64,000 nucleotides of DNA from DASZTV01 sp035548125 (GTDB lineage Bacteria; Actinomycetota; Actinomycetes; JAFAQI01), in the NCBI GenBank assembly GCA_035548125.1, contig DASZTV010000032.1, forward strand, positions 1 through 64,000, in the 5' to 3' direction. Numbering within the stretch: the stretch's first letter is position 1; every line of letters starts with the position of its first letter. Positions 53,885 through 62,618 of the stretch are shown piece after piece. Both the position numbers and the translations under genes were made by a program. Under the pieces are notes generated by a model that had not been told where the DNA came from, did no database searches, and saw only the letters and a program-made list of their open reading frames with translations.

Positions 53885-53957
53885 TACCCCCAACGGGATT
53901 CGAACCCGTGTTACCGGCGTGAAAGGCCAGCGTCCTAGGCCTCTAGACGATAGGGGC
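53885..53957 (-). tRNA. tRNA-Glu (TTC)
   Basis: A 73-nt cloverleaf starting GCCCCTATCGTCTAG. The anticodon loop is CTTTCAC (anticodon TTC), the T arm ACGGG-TTCGAAT-CCCGT, and the discriminator A. CCA is not encoded. It is first of the Glu-Asp pair; tRNA-Phe, normally third in this actinobacterial cluster, is 4.4 kb away. Confidence 0.95.
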
Positions 53958-54101
53958 TTACCGACGCCCCCGCGTCCACCGCCGGGGACCGAGCCAGTGT
54001 AGGCGAGATTCCGGAATCCGGACGGCGCGACCTGGGTAGGCCTGCTTCAAATGCCGGGCCGCTCCTCACCTGCGGTCCATCCGACTCGAGGAGGCGTACC
54101 A

Positions 54102-54821
54102 ATGCTCGCGCGTCGTCCAAGTCTCCGCTCGGCGGCCGTATCCGCGGCTGTTCTGCTGACAGGGCTGTTCAGCGTCGGACAGGGCCACGCGCAGGCGGCA
54201 CCCCAGCCCAGGATCACCCACGTCGTCATCGACCAGCTGTCGGTGAACTCAGCCCCCTGCCGCAAGATCGGGATCACGGTCTCCTTCGATCCGGCCGGGC
54301 AGGAGGTCGACGCGATCGACATGCAGATCTGGCGTGGTGTCCACGGCGCGAAGGACGTCGTCCTGCATCCCAACGTCGGAGCGGATAGAGCGACCGACCA
54401 CTACAAGTGGTGTTCCGAGGACGGCCTCGGCGAGTTCCGTGCGGGCCCTTCGGAGATCGATTTCCACGCTCCGGGCGGCGCCGACTCGTCCTCGGTGACC
54501 AGTGATCGCGTGACGTTCTTCGACGTCAAGCAGCGCTCGAAGCTGATCCTGTCGATGACCACGGCAAAGCACGGCAGGACGGTGTTCCACGTTCGGCTCC
54601 GCTACTGGAACGACAAGAAGAGCCGGCACGAGTGGTTGCCCCACGCCGTCCTGCACCTGCAGCGCTTCGAGGGCGAAAACCTGTGGGTCGACAAGGCGGC
54701 GGCCCGGACGGACAAGACCGGTCGCGCTACCTTCGTTCGCGCGTTGAACGGCCACCACTGGCGGGTTCATTACGCGGGCAACGACAAGACCTTCGGGAAG
54801 AACAGCTCCCATCGGGGGTAG
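54102..54821 (+). CDS. Secreted protein of unknown function
   Basis: The product has 239 residues from ATG 54102, after GAGGAGG. The signal peptide (RSAAVSAAVLLTGLFSVGQG) ends near HAQAAP. The mature protein is beta-rich with two cysteines (SAPCRKIG and YKWCSEDG) and polar segments, and ends KTFGKNSSHRG. The central region (SKLILSMTTAKHGRTVFHVR) and the C-terminal RTDKTGRATFVRAL stretch look like Ig-like modules. No family is recognised. Confidence 0.72.
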   Translation: MLARRPSLRSAAVSAAVLLTGLFSVGQGHAQAAPQPRITHVVIDQLSVNSAPCRKIGITVSFDPAGQEVDAIDMQIWRGVHGAKDVVLHPNVGADRATDHYKWCSEDGLGEFRAGPSEIDFHAPGGADSSSVTSDRVTFFDVKQRSKLILSMTTAKHGRTVFHVRLRYWNDKKSRHEWLPHAVLHLQRFEGENLWVDKAAARTDKTGRATFVRALNGHHWRVHYAGNDKTFGKNSSHRG

Positions 54822-54850
54822 CGGTCGCGAAGGCCGAGCTGGGAGGGCTG

Positions 54851-55612
54851 ATGGCCGAGCCGATCGATGAGGTCCGGTACGAGCGGCGGGGGGCCGCCGC
54901 GCTGGTGACGATCGACCGGCTCGCCCGCCGCAATGCGATCGACGGCAAGACGGCGGACGCGCTGGTCGCCGCACTCGAGACCTTCGAGGCGGACGACGAG
55001 GCGCGGGTCATGGTCCTGACCGGGGCGGGCGAGGCGTTCTGTGCCGGCGCCGACCTCACCGCGATCGAGACGCTCGAGCCCCGTGCCCGCCGCGGCGAGG
55101 GCCCGCTCGGATTCACCCGACGTGTCGCGGCCAAGCCGACGATCGCCGCAGTCGACGGTTGGGCGGTCGCCGGAGGACTTGAGCTCGCGCTGTGGTGCGA
55201 CGTTCGCATCGCGTCGCCGCGCTCGCAGTTCGGCTGCCTCGAACGCCGATTCGGCGTACCGCTGGTCGACGGCGGCACCTGGCGGCTCCCGCGCATCGTG
55301 GGCTTCGGCCGCGCGATGGAGCTGGTGCTCACCGGCCGCCTCGTCGCTGCCGATGAGGCACTGTCGATCGGGCTCGTGACGGCGGTCGTCGATGACCCGG
55401 TCGCGCATGCGTTGGCGATCGCCGAGCAGCTCGCCGGATACCCGCAGGAGACGATGCTGTCCGATCGCCGGTCGATGTACGACGGGTACGGCCATCCGCT
55501 GGAGGAGGCGTTGAAGATCGAGGCGCGCTACGGCGCCGAGGTGTTGCTGGTCGGCCGAGCCGGCGCCGCGCGGTTCGCGGCCGGGGAGGGGCGCGGCGCC
55601 CAAGGCGTCTGA
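54851..55612 (+). CDS. Enoyl-CoA hydratase family protein (crotonase)
   Basis: The product has 253 residues; GGGAGGG precedes ATG 54851. Oxyanion-hole segments LTGAGEAFCAGADLTAI and VDGWAVAGGLELALWCDVRI are clear, and a catalytic-type Glu occurs in FGCLERRFGVP. The protein is rather short for the family, with an Ala/Gly-rich C-terminus. Starts 29 bp after the secreted-protein gene. The substrate is unknown. Confidence 0.88.
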   Translation: MAEPIDEVRYERRGAAALVTIDRLARRNAIDGKTADALVAALETFEADDEARVMVLTGAGEAFCAGADLTAIETLEPRARRGEGPLGFTRRVAAKPTIAAVDGWAVAGGLELALWCDVRIASPRSQFGCLERRFGVPLVDGGTWRLPRIVGFGRAMELVLTGRLVAADEALSIGLVTAVVDDPVAHALAIAEQLAGYPQETMLSDRRSMYDGYGHPLEEALKIEARYGAEVLLVGRAGAARFAAGEGRGAQGV

Positions 55613-55626
55613 GGTCGCGAGTCGAC

Positions 55627-56634
55627 TCAGGCGGCGAGCGGCGTGTGCTCCGGTGCCACCGCTTCGACCGGCGGACCGGGCGGCGTGCCGTCGCCGAACG
55701 GCCGCCCGCCCAGCTCGGCGCGGTGATGCGGCTCGAGCCATCCGGACAGCTCGGGCCCACGGGGGATGATGCCGCTCGGATTGATGTCGGAGTGCACGCA
55801 GTAGTAGTGGCGCTTGATGTGGTCGAAGTCGATCGTGTCCCCGAAACCGGGCGTCTGGAACAGGTCGCGCGCATAGGCCCACAGCACCGGTAGCTCGGTC
55901 AGCTTGTTGCGGTTGCACTTGAAGTGACCGTGGTAGACCGCGTCGAAGCGCGCGAGCGTCGTGAACAGCCGGACGTCCGCCTCCGTGATCGTGTCGCCGA
56001 CGAGGTAGCGCTGCGTCGACAGCCGCTCGCTGAGCCAGTCGAGCCGTTCGAACAACCTCCGGTACGCCTCGTCGTACGCCGCCTGCTCCCCGGCGAACCC
56101 GGCGCGATAGACCCCGTTGTTCACATCCTGGTAGATCACCTCGGCCACCTCGTCGATCTGGTCACGCAACGGCTCGGGGTAGAGATCCGGGGCGCCGGCA
56201 CGGTGGTAGGCGCGCCATTCCGTCGACAGGTCGAGGGTGATCTGCGCGAAGTCGTTGGTGACCACCTGTCCGGTGGGGAGGTCGACCATCGCGGGCACGG
56301 TGACCCCGCGGTCGTAGTCGGGGTCGCGCGCGAGGTAGGCGTCCTGCAGCCGTTCGATGCCGAGTACCGGGTCGCGCCCGTCCGGATCGAGGTCGAACGA
56401 CCAGCTCCGCTCGTCGTGGGTCGGCCCGCAGATACCCATCGACAGGACCGGTTCCAGGCCGAGCAGCCGGCGGACGATGATCGAGCGGTTCGCCCACGGA
56501 CACGCACGCGCCACGATGAGCCGGTAGCGGCCGGGCTCGACCGGATAGCCGTCGCGGCCGTCCGCTGTGATGCGCGTGGTGAGGTACCTGCTGTCGCGCT
56601 CGTAGGAACTGCCCTGGGTGACGTAGCCGGCCAT
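55627..56634 (-). CDS. Glutathionyl-hydroquinone reductase-like (Xi-class GST/ECM4)
   Basis: The product has 335 residues. The thioredoxin-like N-terminal domain has the CPWAN motif (ARACPWANRS) with the catalytic Cys. The C-terminal helical domain has the tyrosines of the family (VNNGVYRAGFAG, HIKRHYYCVHSDINP). Members reduce thiol-conjugated hydroquinones; actinobacteria would use mycothiol in place of glutathione (inference). It converges with the crotonase gene, 14 bp apart. Confidence 0.92.
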   Translation of the reverse strand: MAGYVTQGSSYERDSRYLTTRITADGRDGYPVEPGRYRLIVARACPWANRSIIVRRLLGLEPVLSMGICGPTHDERSWSFDLDPDGRDPVLGIERLQDAYLARDPDYDRGVTVPAMVDLPTGQVVTNDFAQITLDLSTEWRAYHRAGAPDLYPEPLRDQIDEVAEVIYQDVNNGVYRAGFAGEQAAYDEAYRRLFERLDWLSERLSTQRYLVGDTITEADVRLFTTLARFDAVYHGHFKCNRNKLTELPVLWAYARDLFQTPGFGDTIDFDHIKRHYYCVHSDINPSGIIPRGPELSGWLEPHHRAELGGRPFGDGTPPGPPVEAVAPEHTPLAA

Positions 56635-56709
56635 GGTCGGTTACCTACCCTCCCTCGCCACGCCGGATGCCCGAGATTGGTCGCTCGCAGGGAGGGGGAC
56701 GGGGAAGGC

Positions 56710-57201
56710 ATGACAGAGGTCACCGACGTGTTCCATCAGCTGGTCGACGGGATCGACTATCCGATGTACGTCGTCACCGCGGCGCACGGCGACGAGCGCG
56801 CCGGCTGCCTGGTCGGCTTCACCACCCAGGCGAGCATCGACCCGCCGCGGCTGCTGGTCCTGCTGTCCAAGCAGAACGAGACGTATCGGATCGCGCTGCG
56901 CAGTGATGTGCTGGTCGCGCACTTCCTCGGCGAGAACAACCGCGACCTGGCAGCGCTTTTCGGTGAGCAGTCGGGCGACTGGACCGACAAGTTCACGAAG
57001 TGCACGTGGCACGCGGGACCGTCCGGCGTACCGGTTCTCGAGCACGTGCGCGGGTGGGTGGCGGGGCGGGTCATCGAGCGCTACGACTTCGGCGACCACG
57101 TCGGCCACCTGTTGGAGCCGATCGACGCTGCCGACGGATCCGGCCGGCCGCCGCTCGGCTTCCAGCAGGTGCGCGCGCTCGACCCGGGCCATCCGGCCTG
57201 A
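56710..57201 (+). CDS. Flavin reductase-like FMN-binding protein
   Basis: The product has 163 residues with the FMN split-barrel pattern DGIDYPMYVVTAAHGDERAG, then GFTTQASIDPPRLLVLLSKQ and the C-terminal GDHVGHLLEPI with the conserved His. ATG 56710 follows GGGGAAGG. Divergent from the GHR-like gene. It could be the reductase of a monooxygenase or a stand-alone flavin reductase; no oxygenase gene is adjacent. Confidence 0.85.
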   Translation: MTEVTDVFHQLVDGIDYPMYVVTAAHGDERAGCLVGFTTQASIDPPRLLVLLSKQNETYRIALRSDVLVAHFLGENNRDLAALFGEQSGDWTDKFTKCTWHAGPSGVPVLEHVRGWVAGRVIERYDFGDHVGHLLEPIDAADGSGRPPLGFQQVRALDPGHPA

Positions 57202-57207
57202 GCGGGA

Positions 57208-58287
57208 CTACAAGCCGGCGAGCGCCCGGAGGTGGTCGCGAAGCCCGACGCCGTACGGACTCGGTGTCGGGTCCGGGTAGGCGTAGTCCGCGAGCAGAGC
57301 CGGCGACTCGCATTGGTAGGAGCCCTCTGCGATCGCGTTGAACGCCCCACCGATGTAACCGATGCCGTGGGCGTCTGCCCAGCTCATGTAGTCGTCGATG
57401 TAGTCGTGCCCGCAGTCGACCTCGCCGAGCTCACCGGTGACGACCGGGTGGGTGGCGGCGAGCCGCACGAGCGTGGCCCGGCAGCTGTCGTCACAGGGTG
57501 ACGCTTCGTTGGTCGGGCTGGCGCCGTAGGTGTGCTCGGACACGATCAGCTGGTTGTCGGGGTCGGTCGGGGCACTCCCCGCCCAGCCGCTGTTGTCGTT
57601 CGCCCACTGGAGCCCGCCGAGCATGATCGGCTGGTGGGCGCCGCTGATCCGGACGACGTCGATCAGCGCCTGAAGGCCGGGCGAGAGGTAGGACTGGTAA
57701 GCCACCGGCGAGTGGTTCGTCGGCACCTGGCAGCCGTCCCGCCAGCACGACCAGGACACGCCGTACGGCTCGTTGTACAGGTCGAAGACGACGCCCTTGC
57801 TCGTCTGGAAGGTCTGCGCGATCGACTGCCACAGGTTGATGGCGCTCATGTCCGGCATCGGCAGCGCGTCTGCTGGGATGGTGCCGTCGGTCGCGGTGTG
57901 GTTGTCGATCACGACGAACAGCCCGTTGTGCAGCAGCAGCTTCACCCAGCTGGTCACCGCCTTGCGGTACGGCGTCGGGTCGCTGCGCGCCCCCTGGGCA
58001 CCGAGCCAGCAGCTCTCGTTGATCGGAACCCGCACCGTGTTGGCGCCCCAGCCCTTGATCGCGTCGGCCGCGCTCTGGTCGTGCGGGCCCTCGAAGTAGC
58101 CGAGTCCCTTCGTCAGACAGTTCGACTCGAGGCCTTGCGGCTGCACGCCGAGCAGTCGTACGACGTGTCCCCGGCTGACGAGCTGGTTGCCGTGTACGCC
58201 GAGTACGGCGTTCGGCTGAGTGTTGAGGACGGGCTGGCCCGCTCCCAGAAGCGTTGCAATCAGTAGCCAGATGGCGCCGATTCCCAC
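57208..58287 (-). CDS. Secreted glycoside hydrolase family 5 (cellulase-like), copy 1
   Basis: The product has 359 residues with an N-terminal signal (GIGAIWLLIATLLGAGQP). The GH5 barrel has GANTVRVPINESCWLG, VIDNHT, VVFDLYNEPYG (acid/base Glu) and VVTGELGEVDC (nucleophile Glu), with several cysteines. It is a close paralogue of the next gene; the conserved block VQPQGLESNCL-GLSYFEGPH-type and GWGANTVR are shared. The substrate is probably a beta-1,4-glucan or a similar polymer. It ends 7 bp from the flavin reductase gene. Confidence 0.9.
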   Translation of the reverse strand: MGIGAIWLLIATLLGAGQPVLNTQPNAVLGVHGNQLVSRGHVVRLLGVQPQGLESNCLTKGLGYFEGPHDQSAADAIKGWGANTVRVPINESCWLGAQGARSDPTPYRKAVTSWVKLLLHNGLFVVIDNHTATDGTIPADALPMPDMSAINLWQSIAQTFQTSKGVVFDLYNEPYGVSWSCWRDGCQVPTNHSPVAYQSYLSPGLQALIDVVRISGAHQPIMLGGLQWANDNSGWAGSAPTDPDNQLIVSEHTYGASPTNEASPCDDSCRATLVRLAATHPVVTGELGEVDCGHDYIDDYMSWADAHGIGYIGGAFNAIAEGSYQCESPALLADYAYPDPTPSPYGVGLRDHLRALAGL

Positions 58288-58374
58288 GTTGCCCCCCCAG
58301 GCCTCGCGTGTGGCAGTGCCGACAGGATCCCAGATCTTCGCGCGCTGCGCACGTCGCCCGGGGTGGACTGTCGG

Positions 58375-59478
58375 TCAGCCGACAGGGAGCCCCGCGAGCT
58401 TGCGCATGTGGGTGCGGAAGCCGATGCCGTATCGGCTCGGTCTGGGGTCCGGGTAGTCATAGTTCTGCAGCAGGGCGGGCGACTCGCACTGGTAGGAGCC
58501 GGGTCGGATCGCGTTCCACGCGCCACCGATGTAGCCGATGTGGTGATGATCTGCCCACGCCATGAAGCGGTCGACGTAACCGTGCTTGCAGTCGACCTCG
58601 CCGAGCTCGCCGAACACCACCGGGTGCGCCTTGGCCAGCCGCAGCAGATCCGCCTTGCACGACGCGCCGCACGGCGCCGCGTCGTTGGTCGGGCTCGGTC
58701 CGTAGACGTGTTCGGAGACGATCAGCTGGTGCAGCGGGTCGTGCGGGGCGTACCGCGCCCAGCGATGGTTGTCGTTGGACCAGTCAAGGCCGCCGAGCAG
58801 GATCGGCTGGTTGGCTCCGGTGCTGCGCAACGCGTCGACCAGCGCCTGCAAACCAGGGGTGCGGTACGCGCCGTGGCGCACCGGGTCGGCGCCCGCCGGG
58901 ATCTGGCAGCCGTCGCGCCAGCACGACCACGACACGAGGTGCGGCTCGTTGTAGAGGTCGAACACGACGCCGCTCGTCGACGTGAACGCCTTGCCGATTG
59001 AGTGCCACAGCGCGACTGCACGCATGTCCGGCATCGGCAGGTTGTCGGCCGGGATCGTGCCGTCGGTGGCGGTGTGGTTGTCGATCACGACGAAGACGCC
59101 GTTGGCGCGAAACAGCTTCACCCAGCGCACGACCGCCTTGCGGTAGGGCGCCCCGGTGCCGCGGACGTCGCCGAGCCAGCAGCTGGAGTTGATCGGGATC
59201 CGGACCGTGTTGGCGCCCCACCCCTTGATGGCGTCCACTGCCTTCTGGTTGTGCGGGCCCTCGAAGTAGCTCAGCCCGGGCGACAGGCAGTTGGACTCGA
59301 GGCCCTGCGGCTGCACTCCGATCAGACGCACCGCACGGCCGTGGCTGAGCAGCTTGTTGCCGTGCACCCCCAGCACCGGGTTGGCCGACGTGCGGCCGGC
59401 CGGCACCGCGGTCGCCGCGGTGGTGGGCGCCGCGCCGAGGAGTGCGGCGAGCGCCGCGACGGCTGTTGCGAGCTTCAT
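58375..59478 (-). CDS. Secreted glycoside hydrolase family 5 (cellulase-like), copy 2
   Basis: The product has 367 residues from ATG 59478. The signal peptide KLATAVAALAALLGAAPTTA precedes the GH5 domain: GANTVRIPINSSCWLG, VFDLYNEPHL (acid/base) and VVFGELGEVDC (nucleophile). It is similar in sequence and length to copy 1 over the entire barrel, so the pair came from tandem duplication. It is 87 bp upstream of copy 1 on the same strand, so the two may be one transcript; divergent from the esterase gene. Confidence 0.9.
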   Translation of the reverse strand: MKLATAVAALAALLGAAPTTAATAVPAGRTSANPVLGVHGNKLLSHGRAVRLIGVQPQGLESNCLSPGLSYFEGPHNQKAVDAIKGWGANTVRIPINSSCWLGDVRGTGAPYRKAVVRWVKLFRANGVFVVIDNHTATDGTIPADNLPMPDMRAVALWHSIGKAFTSTSGVVFDLYNEPHLVSWSCWRDGCQIPAGADPVRHGAYRTPGLQALVDALRSTGANQPILLGGLDWSNDNHRWARYAPHDPLHQLIVSEHVYGPSPTNDAAPCGASCKADLLRLAKAHPVVFGELGEVDCKHGYVDRFMAWADHHHIGYIGGAWNAIRPGSYQCESPALLQNYDYPDPRPSRYGIGFRTHMRKLAGLPVG

Positions 59479-59570
59479 GCCCACGAATCGTGGCAGACAT
59501 CGGGAGGTCGGCGAGCTCGTCGCAGCGAAGAGTGTCGGAGACCCGACCATCGACGCCCGGAGTGACCGTC

Positions 59571-60608
59571 GTGCCCAGGTTCGTGAAGGCGTTGGCCACG
59601 GCCGTCCTCACCCTCGCGATGACGCCGTGGCCCGGCGCGGCCGCTGGGTCCGCGCCCGGTGGTCACACCACGCACGGCGTGACGAACTTCAAGGGCGACC
59701 TCTACCCGTACCTGCTCTACACCCCCTCGTCGTATCGGCCGGGACGCGCGGCGCCGCTCGTCGTGGTGGCGCACGGCTGCCAGACCACGGCAGCCCAGGA
59801 GGAGCAGATCACCGAGTTCGACCAGCTCGCCGATCGTCACGGCTTCCTGGTCGTCTATCCCGAGGTCGACGCGATCGGAAAGTCGCTGCCGGGCCCGCTG
59901 CGGCAGTGCTGGGAGTTCGTCTACCCGCAGGCGTACTTCCGCGGCTTCAGCGACACCGCCGCGATCGCGCAGACCACGCGCACGGTGATGACGCAACGGC
60001 ACGTCGACCCGCAGCGGGTCTACCTGGTCGGCGTCTCCGCGGGCGGCCTGATGACCTCCGCCATGGCCGGCGCCTATCCGGACCTGTACGCCGCTGTCGG
60101 CATCGTCGAGTCCGCAGGGGACATCGACGGCTTCTGCCTCGGCACCGGGACCGGCGTTCCGGTCGAGGCGAGCGCGGAAGTGGCGCGAGTCGCGATGGGA
60201 TCGCGCGCCCGGGTCGTCCCGCTGTTCGTGATGGGCTCGACCGGTGACCTGGCGTTCCCGCAGAGCTGCGCGAAGAAGGCGCTGCAGCAGGGGCTGCGGA
60301 CCGACAACCTGGTGCTCGGCGGCAGCCAGACCGCCCCGATCTCGCTGACGGCCCGTGCCGTCCGGCGAGGGAAGGTGCCGCACGGCAGGACCTACACGGT
60401 GAGCACGTTTCGTGACCCGTCAGGCTGCCTGATCGGGCAGCAGACGATCATCGACGGCATGCCGCACGCATGGCCCGGCGGCAGCGCGGCGCCGGCGTGG
60501 AAGGGCTACAGCGATCCGACCGCGCCGAGCGGGGCGAAGACGGCGTGGGCCTTCTTCCGCCACTTCACCTTGCGCAGCACCGCGATGCCCTGCGCCAGCA
60601 CGCGATGA
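59571..60608 (+). CDS. Secreted PHB-depolymerase/feruloyl-esterase-like protein
   Basis: The product has 345 residues from GTG 59571 (GGAG 8 nt upstream). The signal peptide VVPRFVKALATAVLTLAMTP leads into a polyhydroxybutyrate depolymerase / acetylxylan esterase-like domain: VVAHGCQTT oxyanion motif, nucleophile elbow GVSAGG, and MPHAWPGG with the active-site His. Conserved cysteines fit the family. With the two GH5 enzymes it suggests plant-polymer breakdown outside the cell (inference). Confidence 0.88.
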   Translation: MPRFVKALATAVLTLAMTPWPGAAAGSAPGGHTTHGVTNFKGDLYPYLLYTPSSYRPGRAAPLVVVAHGCQTTAAQEEQITEFDQLADRHGFLVVYPEVDAIGKSLPGPLRQCWEFVYPQAYFRGFSDTAAIAQTTRTVMTQRHVDPQRVYLVGVSAGGLMTSAMAGAYPDLYAAVGIVESAGDIDGFCLGTGTGVPVEASAEVARVAMGSRARVVPLFVMGSTGDLAFPQSCAKKALQQGLRTDNLVLGGSQTAPISLTARAVRRGKVPHGRTYTVSTFRDPSGCLIGQQTIIDGMPHAWPGGSAAPAWKGYSDPTAPSGAKTAWAFFRHFTLRSTAMPCASTR

Positions 60609-60626
60609 CGTGGTACACAGCCCACC

Positions 60627-61697
60627 GTGACAGCACCCGTGCTGGAGAGCCCAGCTGACCTGACGAGCGACTGGCTGACCGAGGCGCTGCCGTTGCCCGA
60701 CGGCGCCAAGGTGACCGGCTTCACCATGACGCCGGTCGGCACCGGGCAGATGGCCGAGACCGTGCGCATCGTGCCGGAGTACGAGCCCGCGAGTGCCGGG
60801 CCGGCGTCGGTGATCGCGAAGTTCGCCTCGTCCGACCCCAACAGCCGCGCCGCCAGCAAGCTGGTGCGCTGCTACGAGATCGAGGTGTCGGTCTACAACG
60901 AGCTGGCGCCGCTGCCGGGCGTTCCCGAGCACTACTTCGCCGCGTGGGATCCGGAGGCGGACTTCTTCACCCTCCTGCTCGCGGACGTCTCGCCGTGCAC
61001 CCAGGGCGACGACATCGCCGGATGCGACGAGGCGGTCGCGGCCGAGGCGATGAAGCGGCTCGCTGCGTTGCACGCCACCGCGTGGGACAAGCCGGAACAC
61101 GCCGCGCGCGAATGGCTCAACCGGGTCTCGCCGGAGAACACCGCCAACATTGTGGGGATCATCACGATGACCGCGCCGTCGTTCTTCGAGCGGTTCGCCC
61201 GGTGGCTCGATCCCGAGCACCAGGCCCTGGTCGAGCGGGTGATCCCCCACGTCACCACGATCGTCGACTCCTACGACGGACCGCGGACGCTCGCGCACGG
61301 CGACTACCGGTTGGACAACATGCTGTTCCCGCAAGGGTCCTCGGCGCCGATGATCGTCGACTGGCAGACCGCCGGGTGGGGCCCGCCCGCGGCGGACGTC
61401 GCGTTGTTCCTCGGCGGCAGCCTCACCACCGAAGCGCGCCGGGCGCATTGGTCGGACCTGCTCGACGTCTACCACCGGGCCCTCGTCGGTGAGGGCGTCA
61501 CGTCGTACTCCCGCGAGCAGCTGGAGCGCGACGTCCGGCTGTCGTCGTTCGGCGGCGCGGTGATGGCCGTGATGTCCGCGATCCTCGTCGTGCAGACCGA
61601 GCGCGGCGACGAGATGTTCGCCGAGCTGTTCCGTCGACACGCGCAGCACGCGATCGATGTCGACGGCGAGTCGCTGCTCGCGGAGCTGCGCGCATGA
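60627..61697 (+). CDS. APH/choline-kinase-like phosphotransferase
   Basis: The product has 356 residues of the aminoglycoside phosphotransferase / ecdysteroid-kinase-like fold. The catalytic loop is AHGDYRLDNMLF (Asp and Asn), followed by IVDWQTAGWGPP as the metal-binding DxD-type segment. It overlaps the next gene by 4 bp. Placement with a crotonase and an acyl-CoA ligase resembles hydroxyacyl-CoA kinases (LvaA, ACAD10/11 N-terminal domains), so phosphorylation of a hydroxy acid or its CoA ester is a better guess than drug resistance (inference). Confidence 0.82.
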   Translation: MTAPVLESPADLTSDWLTEALPLPDGAKVTGFTMTPVGTGQMAETVRIVPEYEPASAGPASVIAKFASSDPNSRAASKLVRCYEIEVSVYNELAPLPGVPEHYFAAWDPEADFFTLLLADVSPCTQGDDIAGCDEAVAAEAMKRLAALHATAWDKPEHAAREWLNRVSPENTANIVGIITMTAPSFFERFARWLDPEHQALVERVIPHVTTIVDSYDGPRTLAHGDYRLDNMLFPQGSSAPMIVDWQTAGWGPPAADVALFLGGSLTTEARRAHWSDLLDVYHRALVGEGVTSYSREQLERDVRLSSFGGAVMAVMSAILVVQTERGDEMFAELFRRHAQHAIDVDGESLLAELRA

Positions 61698-62605
61698 CGG
61701 ACTACGACGTCGACCCGGCCGACGAGGGTCGGCACGAGCCGGCGGCCGACCAGCTCTGGCAGGAGTCCTGGTACGCCGATGCCGTCACTGCGGATGGTTC
61801 GGTGGCGGCCTACATCCGGCTCGGCATCTATCCGAACCTCGGGTCCGCGTGGTGGCACCTCGCGCTGGTCGGCGAAAGTCGACCGGTCGTGGTGTGCCAA
61901 CGCCAGGACATCCCGGTGCCGGCCGATGCGCTCGTGGTGTCGGCCGATGACGTCGACGTGACGCTGGCCGTCGCGAAGCCGCTCGACGCGTTCACCGTCC
62001 GCGGCTCGATGGCCGGGCAGCGGTTCGCGGCTGCCGCGGACGTGTACGGCGAGACGCCGGGCGACCCGGTGCGCATCGACGTGGATCTCACCTGGGCGAC
62101 CGACGGGCTTCCCTTCCACTACAGCGTGACGACGAGGTACGAGATCCCGTGTGCGGTCAGCGGCAGCGTCACCGTGGACGGCGAGACGTTGCGCCTCGAC
62201 GGTCCGGGACAACGGGACCACTCGTGGGGGGTCCGCGACTGGTGGGACTTCGGCTGGTGCTGGTCGGCCGGCCACCTCACCGACGGCACGCACACGCACC
62301 TGACGGAGGTGCGCGCCGACGGCGGCCCGTTCTACGCCGGGTACGTCCAGCGAGACGGAGAGCTGACCCCGGTTGCCGCCGGTGAGGTGTCGGAGGATCT
62401 CGCCGAACACGGCTTCCCGGTCCGCGCCACGGCGCGCCACGGAGAGCTGACCGTCGACGTCGTGCCGATCGCGTTCGGTCCGATCCTGCTCACCGCGCCG
62501 GACGGGCGGATCGGTCGCTTCCCGCGCGCCGCCGCTCGCTTGACCACGCCGGATGGTCAGGCGGGCGTCGGATGGATCGAGTGGAACCAGCCGCCGCCCG
62601 CTTAG
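61694..62605 (+). CDS. Lipocalin-like (AttH/CrtC-fold) protein, DUF7064-like
   Basis: The product has 303 residues with ATG overlapping the kinase stop. Tryptophan-rich beta segments are seen: LWQESWYADAVTADGSVAAY, GQRDHSWGVRDWWDFGWCW and GQAGVGWIEWNQ. The GxRDHSWG motif and overall plan match proteins of the AttH/CrtC (carotenoid 1,2-hydratase) superfold, now often listed as DUF7064/DUF7065. No catalytic role is known. Co-translation with the kinase suggests a joint function on a lipid-like substrate (inference). Confidence 0.62.
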   Translation: MTDYDVDPADEGRHEPAADQLWQESWYADAVTADGSVAAYIRLGIYPNLGSAWWHLALVGESRPVVVCQRQDIPVPADALVVSADDVDVTLAVAKPLDAFTVRGSMAGQRFAAAADVYGETPGDPVRIDVDLTWATDGLPFHYSVTTRYEIPCAVSGSVTVDGETLRLDGPGQRDHSWGVRDWWDFGWCWSAGHLTDGTHTHLTEVRADGGPFYAGYVQRDGELTPVAAGEVSEDLAEHGFPVRATARHGELTVDVVPIAFGPILLTAPDGRIGRFPRAAARLTTPDGQAGVGWIEWNQPPPA

Positions 62606-62618
62606 AGAGACTGGGCGG

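Noticed and set aside
60627..61697. Aminoglycoside resistance gene
   Set aside because: The fold fits APH, but the operon context (crotonase, CoA ligase) and the absence of resistance neighbours argue for a metabolic kinase.
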